A stretch of DNA of 64,000 nucleotides from Agreia sp. COWG (lineage in GTDB: Bacteria > Actinomycetota > Actinomycetes > Actinomycetales > Microbacteriaceae): assembly GCF_904528075.1 (NCBI RefSeq), contig NZ_LR882035.1, positions 496,001 to 560,000 of the forward strand. Reading direction: 5' to 3'. Every line of letters begins with the position of its first letter. Within the stretch, counting starts at the first letter, position 1. The notes below the pieces were generated by a model. It was not told the origin of the DNA, did not search any database, and worked only from the letters and a program-made list of their open reading frames with translations. Below, piece after piece: positions 27,256 through 35,214 of the stretch. The translations under genes were made by a program, and so were the position numbers.

Positions 27256-28209
27256 GTGGCTACAACTTCGACTCCGAGCGTCACCGTGGCAATCGCCAGC
27301 GTGGGTCGACCGGATGACCTGAAGGAATGCATCGCTGCTCTGCGTCTGCAAACGGATACTCCCGAAGAAATTGTCGTGGTCGCCCAGAGTTCGGATGCAC
27401 CGACTCGAGCAGTCGCATCCGATGCAGGCTTGCGCACCGTGGTTGTCGCCGAGCCGGGCCTGGCGCTGGCCCTGGAAACGGCGATTCGTTCAGTGTCGAC
27501 CGAGGTCATCGCGTTCGTCGACGACGACGCTCGAGCGATGCCCGACTGGGTCAGCCGCATCCGAGGTGCCTATGCGAGCGACCCGAATCTCGGACTCTTC
27601 GGTGGTCGCGACAACGTCGATGGCGATCGCACGTCGGGCGACGCCGATCTCGCGGTCGGTCGTCTCACACGGGGCAAGATCGCCGGCAACCACCACCTGG
27701 GTAAGGGTAATTTTCGTGTTGCCGAACATGTCAAAGGCGCGAACATGAGCATGCGGGTCGCGCCAGCTCGCCGAGTGCCGCTGGGTCGTCTGGTCGCAGG
27801 CACGGGCGCGCAGTCTCGCAATGAGTTTGTTCTGAGCCTCGGAGTCACGAGCCAGGGCTATGGTGCCGCCTACGATCCGAGACTCCAGGTCGACCACTTT
27901 CCGGCGAAGAGGGCCAGTGGAGACGAACGCACAAGCTATACGAGGGAGCGCATCCTCGTTCAGCGGCACAACGAAGCCCTCGCCTTGTCGCTCTATTCGT
28001 CTCGATCGCAGACGGTGTCGTACGTACTGCGCGCATTGCTTGTGGGAGACCAGAAGTGTTGCGGCCTCACCGTTGCGATAATCAAGATCGTGCGCGGAGA
28101 AAAATCAGTCCTCTCGAAACTCGGTGGCACCTGGACGGGCGTCATCTCAGGACTTCGCGCGGCATCCCGAGAGCGATCGAGACGATACGAGGATGTCTCG
28201 GGTGAGTAG
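27256..28209 (+). CDS. Family-2 glycosyltransferase
   Basis: The 317-residue GT-A protein has VTVAIASVGRPDDLKECIAAL, FVDDDARAMPDWVSRI (DxD site), GNFRVAEHVKGANMSMR and SRNEFVLSLGVTSQGY. GTG 27256 is the start, with GGGAGGGG six bases before it; an ATG at 27232 is in frame but lacks a site. The next gene starts 17 bases before this one stops, so both form a unit, divergent from the Wzy polymerase. Confidence 0.88.
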   Translation: MATTSTPSVTVAIASVGRPDDLKECIAALRLQTDTPEEIVVVAQSSDAPTRAVASDAGLRTVVVAEPGLALALETAIRSVSTEVIAFVDDDARAMPDWVSRIRGAYASDPNLGLFGGRDNVDGDRTSGDADLAVGRLTRGKIAGNHHLGKGNFRVAEHVKGANMSMRVAPARRVPLGRLVAGTGAQSRNEFVLSLGVTSQGYGAAYDPRLQVDHFPAKRASGDERTSYTRERILVQRHNEALALSLYSSRSQTVSYVLRALLVGDQKCCGLTVAIIKIVRGEKSVLSKLGGTWTGVISGLRAASRERSRRYEDVSGE

Positions 28210-30037
28210 TGCAGAGGAGTCACTGGCCCCGAGCGCCGTTCATGTCTCTCGGCGCTCTCGCCGCAAACGGCCGCGCAAAAAACTCATCGCTCTCATCATC
28301 GGCGTGGTCGTTTTGTGCATCATCGGTGTCGCCGCCTGGGTCGGTGTGCGCGGCTATCTCGCAAAGGGTGAGCTGGAAGCCGCCCTCCCTCTGGTGACGC
28401 AGCTCAAGTCTCAGGTCACGTCAGGAGATTCTGCCGGTGCCGCCGCGTCGATGACGCAGCTCACCAATCACGCGCAGTCGGCAGCCGAGCTGACGAGTGA
28501 TCCTGTTTGGCGTGCAGCCGAGGTCGTGCCATGGGTCGGCAGCAATCTCACTGTGATGCGCGAGCTGTCGTCGACGGTGAACGATGTCTCTCGCTACGGA
28601 ATCGCGCCGTTGGCGAACTTGTCCGGCTCCATAGGTCTGGCTGACTTCAAACCGGCAAATGGTCGCGTCGACCTGCAACCCCTGCTTGACGCGCAGGGCG
28701 TCTTGACCGACTCCTCAGCGGCAGTGGGTACTGCTGTGGCGCGCGTCGATGCGCTCGACGCCACTGGGGTCATCGGGCCGCTGGCCGACGCACGAGAGCA
28801 GCTTCTCGACAAGCTCACAGAGGCGTCGGCCGAGCTGACGATTTTGAGCAAGGCATCTGTGCTGCTGCCGGCCATGCTCGGCGCTGACGGGCCGCGCGAC
28901 TATCTTCTACTTTTTCAAAACAACGCTGAGTTGAGGTCGACGGGGGGTATCCCCGGGGCGCTTGCTCTCGTAACAACGGATTCCGGCTCCATCAAGCTGG
29001 GTGCGCAGACCTCGGCCAGCAGCTTTAGGCAGTTTTCCGCTCCGGTGATCGAGCTGCCGATCGACACCAAGTCGCTCTACGGTGATCACACCGCCGAGTT
29101 CATGCAAGACGTGAACTTCACGCCAAACTTCGCTCTCTCGGGCCAGATAGCTCGCGAGATGTGGAACAGAAAGTACGGCGTTCAGGTCGATGGAGTGATC
29201 TCGCTCGATCCGGTCGCGCTGTCGTATCTGCTGAGGGCGACGGGCCCGATCACGCTGCCGACGGGTGATCAGCTCACGAGCGACAACGCGGTGAAACTGT
29301 TGCTGCAGGATGTCTACGCCAAGTACAAGAATCCGGCCGAGCAGGACGCCTTCTTCGCCTCGGCCGCCGCGGCCGTCTTTGAGAAGATTTCTGGAGGCAA
29401 TGTCGATCCGTCTGCGCTGGTCACCGCGCTGGGCCAGGCCGGCGACGAAAACCGCGTACTGGTGTGGAGCGCCCACGACGACGATCAACAGGTGCTCGCC
29501 GACACGACCTTGGCGGGCGGGTTGCCGCAGAGCTCGTCGACCGATCAGAAGTTCGGCGTGTACTTCAACGACAGCACCACCGCAAAGATGGATCCCTACC
29601 TCAAGGTCGACATCGCTGCGGGACAGGCCGTCTGCCGAAACGATCGACTGCCGCTCAACTCGGTGCGGGTGACGCTCACGAACACGGCACCGGCCGACTC
29701 GGCTACGTCTCTTCCCGATTATGTGACCGGGGGAGGGGAGTTTGGGATTCCTCCGGGCAACATTCGAACCAATATCGCCGCTTACGGGGCAGAAGGCCTC
29801 TACAACTTAGGTGTCGCCCGCGACGGTGCAGCGGTTCCCTACCAGCCAGCCGCCGAATCCGGATACGGCGTATCGAAGGTGGAAATCGAACTCGCGCCGG
29901 GAGATAGTACTACCCTCGACTTCCAATTTCTGGGAGATAAGGCACAGAACAAGACTGTTTCGGTACAACACACCCCCTTTATTTACTCTTTAGAAACAAA
30001 GCCCCTCGAAGTTGACTGTGCAAATGCCTTACAGTAG
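28193..30037 (+). CDS. DUF4012 family membrane-anchored protein
   Basis: The 614-residue protein has a basic N-terminus (RRSRRKRPRKKL), one membrane helix (LIALIIGVVVLCIIGVAAWVGV) and a large extracellular part. It carries the DUF4012 core: RDYLLLFQNNAELRSTGGIPGALALV, then DVNFTPNFALSGQIAREMW and GVISLDPVALSYLLRATGPI. DUF4012 proteins are common next to actinobacterial polysaccharide genes and distantly recall LCP-type proteins; their reaction is unproven. The start may be ATG 28193 or GTG 28202, which has better spacing to GAGG. It overlaps the GT2 gene. Confidence 0.87.
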   Translation: MSRVSSAEESLAPSAVHVSRRSRRKRPRKKLIALIIGVVVLCIIGVAAWVGVRGYLAKGELEAALPLVTQLKSQVTSGDSAGAAASMTQLTNHAQSAAELTSDPVWRAAEVVPWVGSNLTVMRELSSTVNDVSRYGIAPLANLSGSIGLADFKPANGRVDLQPLLDAQGVLTDSSAAVGTAVARVDALDATGVIGPLADAREQLLDKLTEASAELTILSKASVLLPAMLGADGPRDYLLLFQNNAELRSTGGIPGALALVTTDSGSIKLGAQTSASSFRQFSAPVIELPIDTKSLYGDHTAEFMQDVNFTPNFALSGQIAREMWNRKYGVQVDGVISLDPVALSYLLRATGPITLPTGDQLTSDNAVKLLLQDVYAKYKNPAEQDAFFASAAAAVFEKISGGNVDPSALVTALGQAGDENRVLVWSAHDDDQQVLADTTLAGGLPQSSSTDQKFGVYFNDSTTAKMDPYLKVDIAAGQAVCRNDRLPLNSVRVTLTNTAPADSATSLPDYVTGGGEFGIPPGNIRTNIAAYGAEGLYNLGVARDGAAVPYQPAAESGYGVSKVEIELAPGDSTTLDFQFLGDKAQNKTVSVQHTPFIYSLETKPLEVDCANALQ

Positions 30038-30057
30038 TGACTGTCTCAATTGAGACT

Positions 30058-30082
30058 CAGCTCGTGGGGGGCTGGTTTTTTT
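30058..30082 (+). terminator. Possible rho-independent terminator after the DUF4012 gene
   Basis: A short CAGC/GCTG stem is followed by seven T. The stem is weak; a palindrome GTCTCAATTGAGAC (30043-30056) precedes it and may contribute. Confidence 0.45.
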
Positions 30083-30115
30083 GATACCTCACGCAAACTA
30101 TTGGGGGAAGTTCTC

Positions 30116-30643
30116 ATGTTCAAAAAAGCTCTCGCGGTCGGCGCTCTCGCCGTCCTGGCCATCTTCTCGGTTCCGACTGCGGCAAACGCTGCCTCCTACG
30201 GCGACGGTGGCGACAACAATGCGACGGTCGTCGCAACCGCTGGCCAGGCCGTCACCCTCTCGTTCGGTGGATTCGCGGCCGGCGAGACCACGGTTGCCTC
30301 GGCTCCCGACGCCGTCACGCTGAGCACGCTCAAGGTCGTCAAGACCGCCAGCAAGCCGGCCGGCCCCAACGGAGCCGTCAGCTACACCGCCACCGCCACG
30401 CAGCCCGGCAGCTACACGATCACCGTGTCGAGCGCCTCGAACGTTGCCACGGCTACGTTCACGGTCGTCCCGACCGACGCATCCGGAAACGTGACCGGTA
30501 ACGGTTCAGGTTCCGGCTCGCTGCCGAACACCGGTCTCGAGACCCCGATGCTCATCGTCTGGGGCGCCGGCGGCGCACTCGTTCTGGGTATCGCGCTCGT
30601 CTTCGTGCTGAGCGTCGTTCGTCGCAACAAGAGCGCAGCGTAG
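30116..30643 (+). CDS. LPXTG-type cell wall-anchored surface protein, 175 aa
   Basis: The protein has a Sec signal (MFKKALAVGALAVLAIFSVPTAANA), a mature Ig-like beta domain (VVATAGQAVTLSFGGFAAGETTVAS ... SYTITVSSASNVATATFTV), a Gly/Ser linker, and a complete sorting signal: LPNTG at about residue 134, a membrane helix (MLIVWGAGGALVLGIALVFVLSVV) and a basic tail RRNKSAA. It should be linked to peptidoglycan by a sortase. It follows the DUF4012 gene behind a probable terminator. ATG 30116 has GGGGGAAG upstream. No sortase is in the window. Confidence 0.9.
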   Translation: MFKKALAVGALAVLAIFSVPTAANAASYGDGGDNNATVVATAGQAVTLSFGGFAAGETTVASAPDAVTLSTLKVVKTASKPAGPNGAVSYTATATQPGSYTITVSSASNVATATFTVVPTDASGNVTGNGSGSGSLPNTGLETPMLIVWGAGGALVLGIALVFVLSVVRRNKSAA

Positions 30644-30690
30644 TCATCCGTCGCAACTAACGTTGCCCGTCCCTCACGGGATTTACGTCG

Positions 30691-30722
30691 AAAGGCCCCG
30701 AGCTCATGCTGGGGGCCTTTTG
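30691..30722 (+). terminator. Terminator after the LPXTG protein gene
   Basis: AAAGGCCCC pairs with GGGGGCCTTTT around an 11-base loop; A- and T-runs on both sides would let it act in both directions, also for the small minus-strand gene at 30738. Confidence 0.85.
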
Positions 30723-30737
30723 CGTTGCTCTCCTGGC

Positions 30738-30908
30738 TTAGCGGGTCAGTGCGGATTCCTGAGCGAAGGCAGTCGCCTCGAGGGGGCTGGCCGGCTCGGC
30801 GTCTCTGTTGCGGATGACCCGGCCGAATCCGATAGCCAGAATCGAGCCCAGGGCCAGCCAGGCGAATGCTCCTGCGGCGTACGGCGCCACGACACTGATG
30901 ATCTCCAT
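30738..30908 (-). CDS. Small single-pass membrane protein, 56 aa
   Basis: The minus-strand frame encodes MEIISVVAPYAAGAFAWLALG, then a hydrophobic stretch to residue 31 and a polar tail with RNRDAEPASPLEAT. TAGACT lies seven bases before the ATG at 30908, so the transcript would be leaderless, and the shared terminator at 30691-30722 closes it. No family recognised. Confidence 0.65.
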   Translation of the reverse strand: MEIISVVAPYAAGAFAWLALGSILAIGFGRVIRNRDAEPASPLEATAFAQESALTR

Positions 30909-31034
30909 GTGCGGGAGTCTAGGGTCGCGCGGCTGAGAACCAGAGAACGACTCAGCTTCTTGTGAGTGATTTTCGGTCTCGATACGGCCGCGGGCGGCCT
31001 GCTCGACCAGCGCGGTGGGCCGGCGCGGCGGCCG

Positions 31035-32351
31035 CTACGGGCGACCCAGGCCCTTGTAGGTCCAGCCGGCCTCGCGCCAGGCCGCGGCGTCGAGGGTGTT
31101 ACGGCCGTCGATGATCGAGGCGTTCTTCACCAGGGCCTTGGCCCAGTCGGGGTCCATGTGCCGAAACTCGTCCCACTCCGTGACCAGCACGACCAGGTCG
31201 GCGTCCTGCAGCGCGGCCGCAGGGTCGGCCTCATACGTGAGCTGCGGATGCACCCGGCTGGCCGTGTGGATCGCCTCGGGGTCGGTCGCCACCACGTTGG
31301 CGCCCAGGCCCTTCAGCTGCACGGCCACGTCGAGGGCAGGGCTGTCGCGGATGTCGTCGGAGTGCGGCTTGAACGCCAGGCCGAGCACGGCGATCTTCTT
31401 GTCGTAGACCTGGCCGTCGAGGGCCTCGATCGCCAGGTCGACCACGCGCTGGCGGCGGCGCAGGTTGATGGCGTCGACCTCCTTGAGAAAAGCCACACTC
31501 TCGCCGCGGCCTAGCTCCTCTGCGCGGGCCGTGAAGGCGCGGATGTCTTTGGGCAGGCATCCGCCGCCGAAACCGACACCGGCCTTCAAGAACTTCCAGC
31601 CGATGCGGTCGTCGAGGCCGATGGCCTTCGCCAGCTGGGTGACGTCGGCTCCGGTGACCTCGCTGATCTCGGCCATGGCGTTGATAAACGAGATCTTGGT
31701 GGCCAGAAAGGCGTTGGCCGACACCTTCACGAGTTCGGCCGTGGCATAGTCGGTGACCACGAGCGGCGTCTCGTTGCTGAGCGCGGAGGCGTAGACACCG
31801 TCGAGCAGGGCCTTGGCCGCTTCGGCCTGCTGCTGCTCGGGCGGCAGCCCGTAGACCAGGCGGTCGGGCGTGATCGTGTCTTGCACGGCGAAGCCCTCGC
31901 GCAGAAACTCGGGGTTCCAGGCGAGCATGGCGCCGGTGCCGCTCGCGGCGACCTTCGCGGCCAGATCGGCTGCGGTTCCCACGGGAACGGTGGACTTTCC
32001 GACCACGAGGTCGCCCTCGCCGAGGTGGGGGAGCAGGCCCTCGAGGGCCGCGTTCACGTAGGTGAGGTCAGCGGCGTAGCTGCCCTTCTTCTGCGGGGTT
32101 CCCACGGCGATGAAGTGCACCTGCGAGCCGGCGGCGTCTGCCAGGTCGGTCGAGAAGCGAAGGCGGCCGGTGGCGGTGGCCGAGGTGAGGATCTCGGGCA
32201 GGCCGGGCTCGAAGAAGGGAGCCTTGCCGGCGGCGAGGGCGTCGATCTTGGCCTGGTCGATGTCGATGCCGATCACGTCGTGACCGAGCTCGGCCATCGA
32301 GGCCGCGTGCACTGCGCCGAGGTAGCCGCATCCGATGACTGACAGTTTCAT
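31035..32351 (-). CDS. ugd: UDP-glucose 6-dehydrogenase
   Basis: The 438-residue enzyme oxidises UDP-glucose to UDP-glucuronate. It has the NAD-binding start MKLSVIGCGYLGAVHAASMAE, GTPQKKG, KSTVPVGTA, the catalytic cysteine in GFGGGCLPKDIRAF at about residue 265, and the C-terminal GLAFKPHSDDIRDSPALDV. Length and motif order are normal. GGGGGA lies upstream of ATG 32351. The product would supply glucuronate or its derivatives to the polysaccharide made by the surrounding locus. Confidence 0.95.
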   Translation of the reverse strand: MKLSVIGCGYLGAVHAASMAELGHDVIGIDIDQAKIDALAAGKAPFFEPGLPEILTSATATGRLRFSTDLADAAGSQVHFIAVGTPQKKGSYAADLTYVNAALEGLLPHLGEGDLVVGKSTVPVGTAADLAAKVAASGTGAMLAWNPEFLREGFAVQDTITPDRLVYGLPPEQQQAEAAKALLDGVYASALSNETPLVVTDYATAELVKVSANAFLATKISFINAMAEISEVTGADVTQLAKAIGLDDRIGWKFLKAGVGFGGGCLPKDIRAFTARAEELGRGESVAFLKEVDAINLRRRQRVVDLAIEALDGQVYDKKIAVLGLAFKPHSDDIRDSPALDVAVQLKGLGANVVATDPEAIHTASRVHPQLTYEADPAAALQDADLVVLVTEWDEFRHMDPDWAKALVKNASIIDGRNTLDAAAWREAGWTYKGLGRP

Positions 32352-32441
32352 GTTGTGTATCCCCCACGCAGCGTGAATCGACAGGTCCTAACGTGTCGAG
32401 CGTACCCGGTCGCGGGGCCCGGCCGGATGGCGCCTGCGGCG

Positions 32442-32993
32442 CTACCGAGGTGCGGTCACCGGGGGTGCAACCTCCGCGCCGGCGAGGGGCGCTATGCGGT
32501 CGATGATGGCCGTGAGGCGGCGCTGCAGCTCGAGCAGCTCGCCGACGTCGACCCCGAGGGCGGCGATCACCTGCGGCGGAACCCCCTCGGCCCTGCCGCG
32601 CAGCTCTCTGCCCGCGGGGGTGAGCTGCACGGCGAGGGAGCGCTCGTCACTGGTGGAGCGCTGCCGGGTCACGTAGCCCGCCGCCTCGAGGCGCTTCACC
32701 AGGGGAGAGAGCGTCGCCGGTTCGAGCCGCAGCGCGTCGGCGAGGTCGCGCAGGGAGCGCGGCTCGCGCTCCCACAGGGCGAGCATCACCAGGTACTGCG
32801 GATGCGTCAGCCCCAGCGGCTCGAGAATCGGCCTGTACTCGGCGATCACCGACCTCGAGGCCACCGCCAGGGCGAAGCACAGCTGCTTCTCGAGCGCGAG
32901 CAGGTCGATACCGGCTGATTCGACATCACTCGGTTCGACACCGGATGCCGCGGGCTCGGTTCGCGGTGGTCCAGTGGCGGGCTCTGTCGTCAT
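32442..32993 (-). CDS. MarR family transcriptional regulator
   Basis: The 183-residue protein has the winged-helix layout of MarR/OhrR regulators: LGLTHPQYLVMLALWEREPRSLRDLADALRLEPATLSPLVKRLEAAGYVTRQRSTSDERSLAVQLT. A cysteine (QLCFALAVASRSV, at the start of helix 1) is at the OhrR peroxide-sensing position, so redox sensing is possible. The first 37 residues are disordered and Pro-rich. ATG 32993 follows TATACT by seven bases. It is divergent from the gene at 33016 and shares a palindromic promoter with it, which is probably its own operator. Confidence 0.88.
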   Translation of the reverse strand: MTTEPATGPPRTEPAASGVEPSDVESAGIDLLALEKQLCFALAVASRSVIAEYRPILEPLGLTHPQYLVMLALWEREPRSLRDLADALRLEPATLSPLVKRLEAAGYVTRQRSTSDERSLAVQLTPAGRELRGRAEGVPPQVIAALGVDVGELLELQRRLTAIIDRIAPLAGAEVAPPVTAPR

Positions 32994-33018
32994 GATCGTT
33001 AGTATACTAATGGTTATG
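32991..33018. promoter_or_regulatory. Palindromic bidirectional leaderless promoter / MarR operator
   Basis: TTAGTATACTAA (32999-33010) is a perfect palindrome. It contains TATACT on the plus strand (33003-33008) and TATACT on the minus strand (33001-33006 read in reverse); the two -10 boxes overlap by four bases. Each is exactly seven bases before an ATG (33016 plus, 32993 minus). Confidence 0.8.
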
Positions 33019-33306
33019 ACACGAAGAGATGGCCCCACGTCTGGTGGAGAGGATTCCGAGGCGTCCGACGCGGCAGCGAGGCGACGCGCCAACGCGATGA
33101 ACCCCTATGTAGGCAAGACGGGCTTCTTCAATAATCTGAACCGCATCGTGTACAGCTTCACCGGTCCCGCACAGGTGGGCATCGGCAGGCCGGAGGCTCC
33201 ATACGAGGCGCCCGCCGATCCGAGATGCCCGCTGTGCGGCAATCCGATGTCTCAGCACGAGATCGACCGCACGGGGGAGCGCACGCAGCTGCACTGCCCG
33301 GCGTGA
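33016..33306 (+). CDS. Small zinc-ribbon-like protein, 96 aa
   Basis: The product has a polar N-terminus, a central segment NPYVGKTGFFNNLNRIVYSFTGPAQVG, and a C-terminal CPLCGNPMSQHEIDRTGERTQLHC with CxxC and a later His-Cys, which looks like a one-metal zinc ribbon. ATG 33016 is chosen from the TATACT seven bases upstream; an ATG at 33010 is also in frame. It is divergent from, and probably controlled by, the MarR gene. Function unknown. Confidence 0.7.
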   Translation: MTRRDGPTSGGEDSEASDAAARRRANAMNPYVGKTGFFNNLNRIVYSFTGPAQVGIGRPEAPYEAPADPRCPLCGNPMSQHEIDRTGERTQLHCPA

Positions 33307-33409
33307 TCTGAGCTACCACCCGCATTCGGGGGCTGGCCTTCTTTCCTCACATCCCATAAAGTGAGGAATCGTCATTATTGAATCCAGCTCTCGTTAGGAC
33401 CAGCTCGTC

Positions 33410-34435
33410 ATGTCGCAGAAGTCTGTTTCGTCTCGCCGGCGGCGTCACCCCTGGCGCATCACGGGCCTCGTCGTGGCGGTCACCCTGCTCGTCGGTAGCG
33501 GAGCTGCGGCGGCCTACGCGTTCACTGTCGGCAACGAGTGGGACGCGAAGACGGTCAAGCTGGCCAGCGCGTTTCCCGCGGCCGACGTGCGGCCGGCCCT
33601 CGCGTCTGTGGTCGGCGACACCTCGGCGGCGGTCGCCCAGAACATCCTGATTCTGGGATCGGACACCCGAGGCGAGCACGACACGTCGATCGACGGCCTG
33701 GAGGGCCAGCGCTCCGACACGATCATGGTCGTGCACATTCCCGCCGACCGTGAGAACGCCACGGTCATGTCGATCATGCGCGACAGTTGGGTCACCATCC
33801 CGGGCCACGGCGAGGGCAAGATCAACGCCGCCCTGTCGTACGGCGGCGTGCCCCTGGCCGTTCAGACGATCGAGGGCCTGATCGGCGTGCGTATCGACCA
33901 CGTCGCGGTCGTGGACTTCGCCGGATTCAAGGGCGTCACCGATGCCCTGGGCGGCGTCGACGTCTACAACTCCAAGCCATTCGAATCGTCGAAGCTCAAG
34001 GGCCACATGTTCGAACACGGAATGCAGGCGATGAACGGCGAGGAGGCGCTGGCCTACGTGCGAGAGCGCTACGCCTTCACCGACGGCGACTACCAGCGTG
34101 CGCGCAACCAGCAGGAGTTCGCCAAGGGGCTCTTGAGCAAGGTGCTGAATCCGGGCACGGTGACCAACCCCGGTCGAATCGGCGGTCTCGTGTCCGCTGT
34201 GGCTCCGTACCTGGCGGTCGACGACGGATTCACGTCGAGCTACGTGGCGCAGCTCGCCCTCGAGCTCAGGGATGTGACGCCCAGCGAGGTGTCGTTCTTC
34301 ACCGCTCCGACGGCCGGCACGGGCACCTCGGCCGATGGGCAGTCGATCGTGAACGTCGACTGGGCGCAGCTCGACGTGGTGAAGCAGGCATTCCAGTCGG
34401 ACTCGCTCGATACCTACGTCGTACCGGGGTCCTGA
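33410..34435 (+). CDS. LytR-CpsA-Psr (LCP) family cell wall polymer ligase
   Basis: The 341-residue protein has a basic start, one membrane helix (ITGLVVAVTLLVGSGAAAAYAF) and an extracellular LCP domain with ILILGSDTRGEH, QRSDTIMVVHI, SIMRDSWVTIP, INAALSYGG and the long motif YVRERYAFTDGDYQRARNQQEF. The conserved Asp/Arg residues that bind the polyprenyl pyrophosphate are present. It would transfer polysaccharide from its lipid carrier to peptidoglycan or another wall acceptor, the likely last step for the polymer built by this locus. Confidence 0.92.
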   Translation: MSQKSVSSRRRRHPWRITGLVVAVTLLVGSGAAAAYAFTVGNEWDAKTVKLASAFPAADVRPALASVVGDTSAAVAQNILILGSDTRGEHDTSIDGLEGQRSDTIMVVHIPADRENATVMSIMRDSWVTIPGHGEGKINAALSYGGVPLAVQTIEGLIGVRIDHVAVVDFAGFKGVTDALGGVDVYNSKPFESSKLKGHMFEHGMQAMNGEEALAYVRERYAFTDGDYQRARNQQEFAKGLLSKVLNPGTVTNPGRIGGLVSAVAPYLAVDDGFTSSYVAQLALELRDVTPSEVSFFTAPTAGTGTSADGQSIVNVDWAQLDVVKQAFQSDSLDTYVVPGS

Positions 34436-34467
34436 GCTCTCGCTCGGTTGGGCGTGCGGCTCGGGGT

Positions 34468-34830
34468 CTACGGGGCGTGCGGCGCGGGGGAGTCGGGGCC
34501 GGTGGCATCCGGGCCGGATGGATTCGGTGCGCCGGATGCGGGAGGATCGCCGATCTGGTGAGGCAGCCAGCCGAGGCGGCGCTGCGAGAGCGACCGGATG
34601 AGCGGCGACGTATCGAGGTCGATCGGAGGCGTGGCGGAGTCGGTGATCTCGAGGCTCTCGCCGGGGATGAGGATGAGCTCCACGACGGGCCCGCCCAACC
34701 CCTCGACGGCGGGAACGTCGATGCGCACGACCCGACCGCGGCGGCTCGCGGCGTTCGAGAAGTTGAGAATAGCGCTGGCGACGTCGTCGGTGGTGACGAA
34801 GGACTTGCCCTGACAGACGACGTGCTTCAC
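34468..34830 (-). CDS. Hypothetical protein, 120 aa; paralogue of the gene at 2732-3133
   Basis: GTG 34830 is preceded by GGGAGG. The first 85 residues (MKHVVCQGKSFVTTDDVASAILNFSNAASRRG, VRIDVPAVEG, VVELILIPGESLEI) align with the 133-residue protein at 2732-3133. The C-terminal tail is Pro/Ser/Gly-rich instead of acidic. Both look like one small domain with a variable disordered tail. The gene is convergent with the LCP gene. Function unknown. Confidence 0.65.
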   Translation of the reverse strand: MKHVVCQGKSFVTTDDVASAILNFSNAASRRGRVVRIDVPAVEGLGGPVVELILIPGESLEITDSATPPIDLDTSPLIRSLSQRRLGWLPHQIGDPPASGAPNPSGPDATGPDSPAPHAP

Positions 34831-35214
34831 GGGTGCCTCCCTCGTCGTTCCGGGGTCTGGGAACGCGGTAAGGCAATGTTATTACCTGCTCGCCCACGCC
34901 TTTCGGGCTAGACGCTTGCAATGAGGTTCGCTTATGTTTGGCGAAGGAGTGCGCGCTTGGGCGGTGCTCGTACCCTGCGGCTAGGGCATTCATCGACGTC
35001 TTCACCTTTTGAGCAACTCTGCTTCTTCGGTCGGCCGCGGGGCGGCTTTCTGGCCGGCTGGGGGGAGCCGAGGCTGGTCATCAACCCTGTGGTCGTTGGT
35101 CGTCTGCGCGGCTGGCAGGCGAGTCGGGGCGTCTCGCCGGGTGCGCTCGGGCCATCCCGCGTCACTTGCACTAGAACACTTGTGCTATAGTGCAGCCCTT
35201 GGTAGAATCGTAAG
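34831..35214. other. Intergenic region upstream of the 13E12/HNH gene
   Basis: About 385 bases with only one supported element, the promoter at 35180-35208. An 89-codon frame across it has unusual composition (many Arg, Gly, Trp) and no ribosome binding site. No terminal repeats of a mobile element were found next to the HNH gene. Confidence 0.5.
35180..35208 (+). promoter_or_regulatory. Promoter of the DUF222/HNH gene
   Basis: -35 TTGTGC (35180-35185), 17-base spacer, -10 TAGAAT (35203-35208), then six bases to the ATG: a well-formed leaderless promoter. Confidence 0.75.

Noticed and set aside
30058..30082. Strong terminator after DUF4012
   Set aside because: The T7 run is good but the stem is only about four base pairs, so I kept it as a low-confidence terminator.
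33347..35005. Minus-strand frame opposite the LCP gene
   Set aside because: Arg/His-rich antisense shadow; the LCP domain on the plus strand is complete.
34921..35190. 89-codon plus-strand frame before the HNH gene
   Set aside because: Composition unlike the genes here, no ribosome binding site, and it overlaps the clear promoter of the HNH gene.
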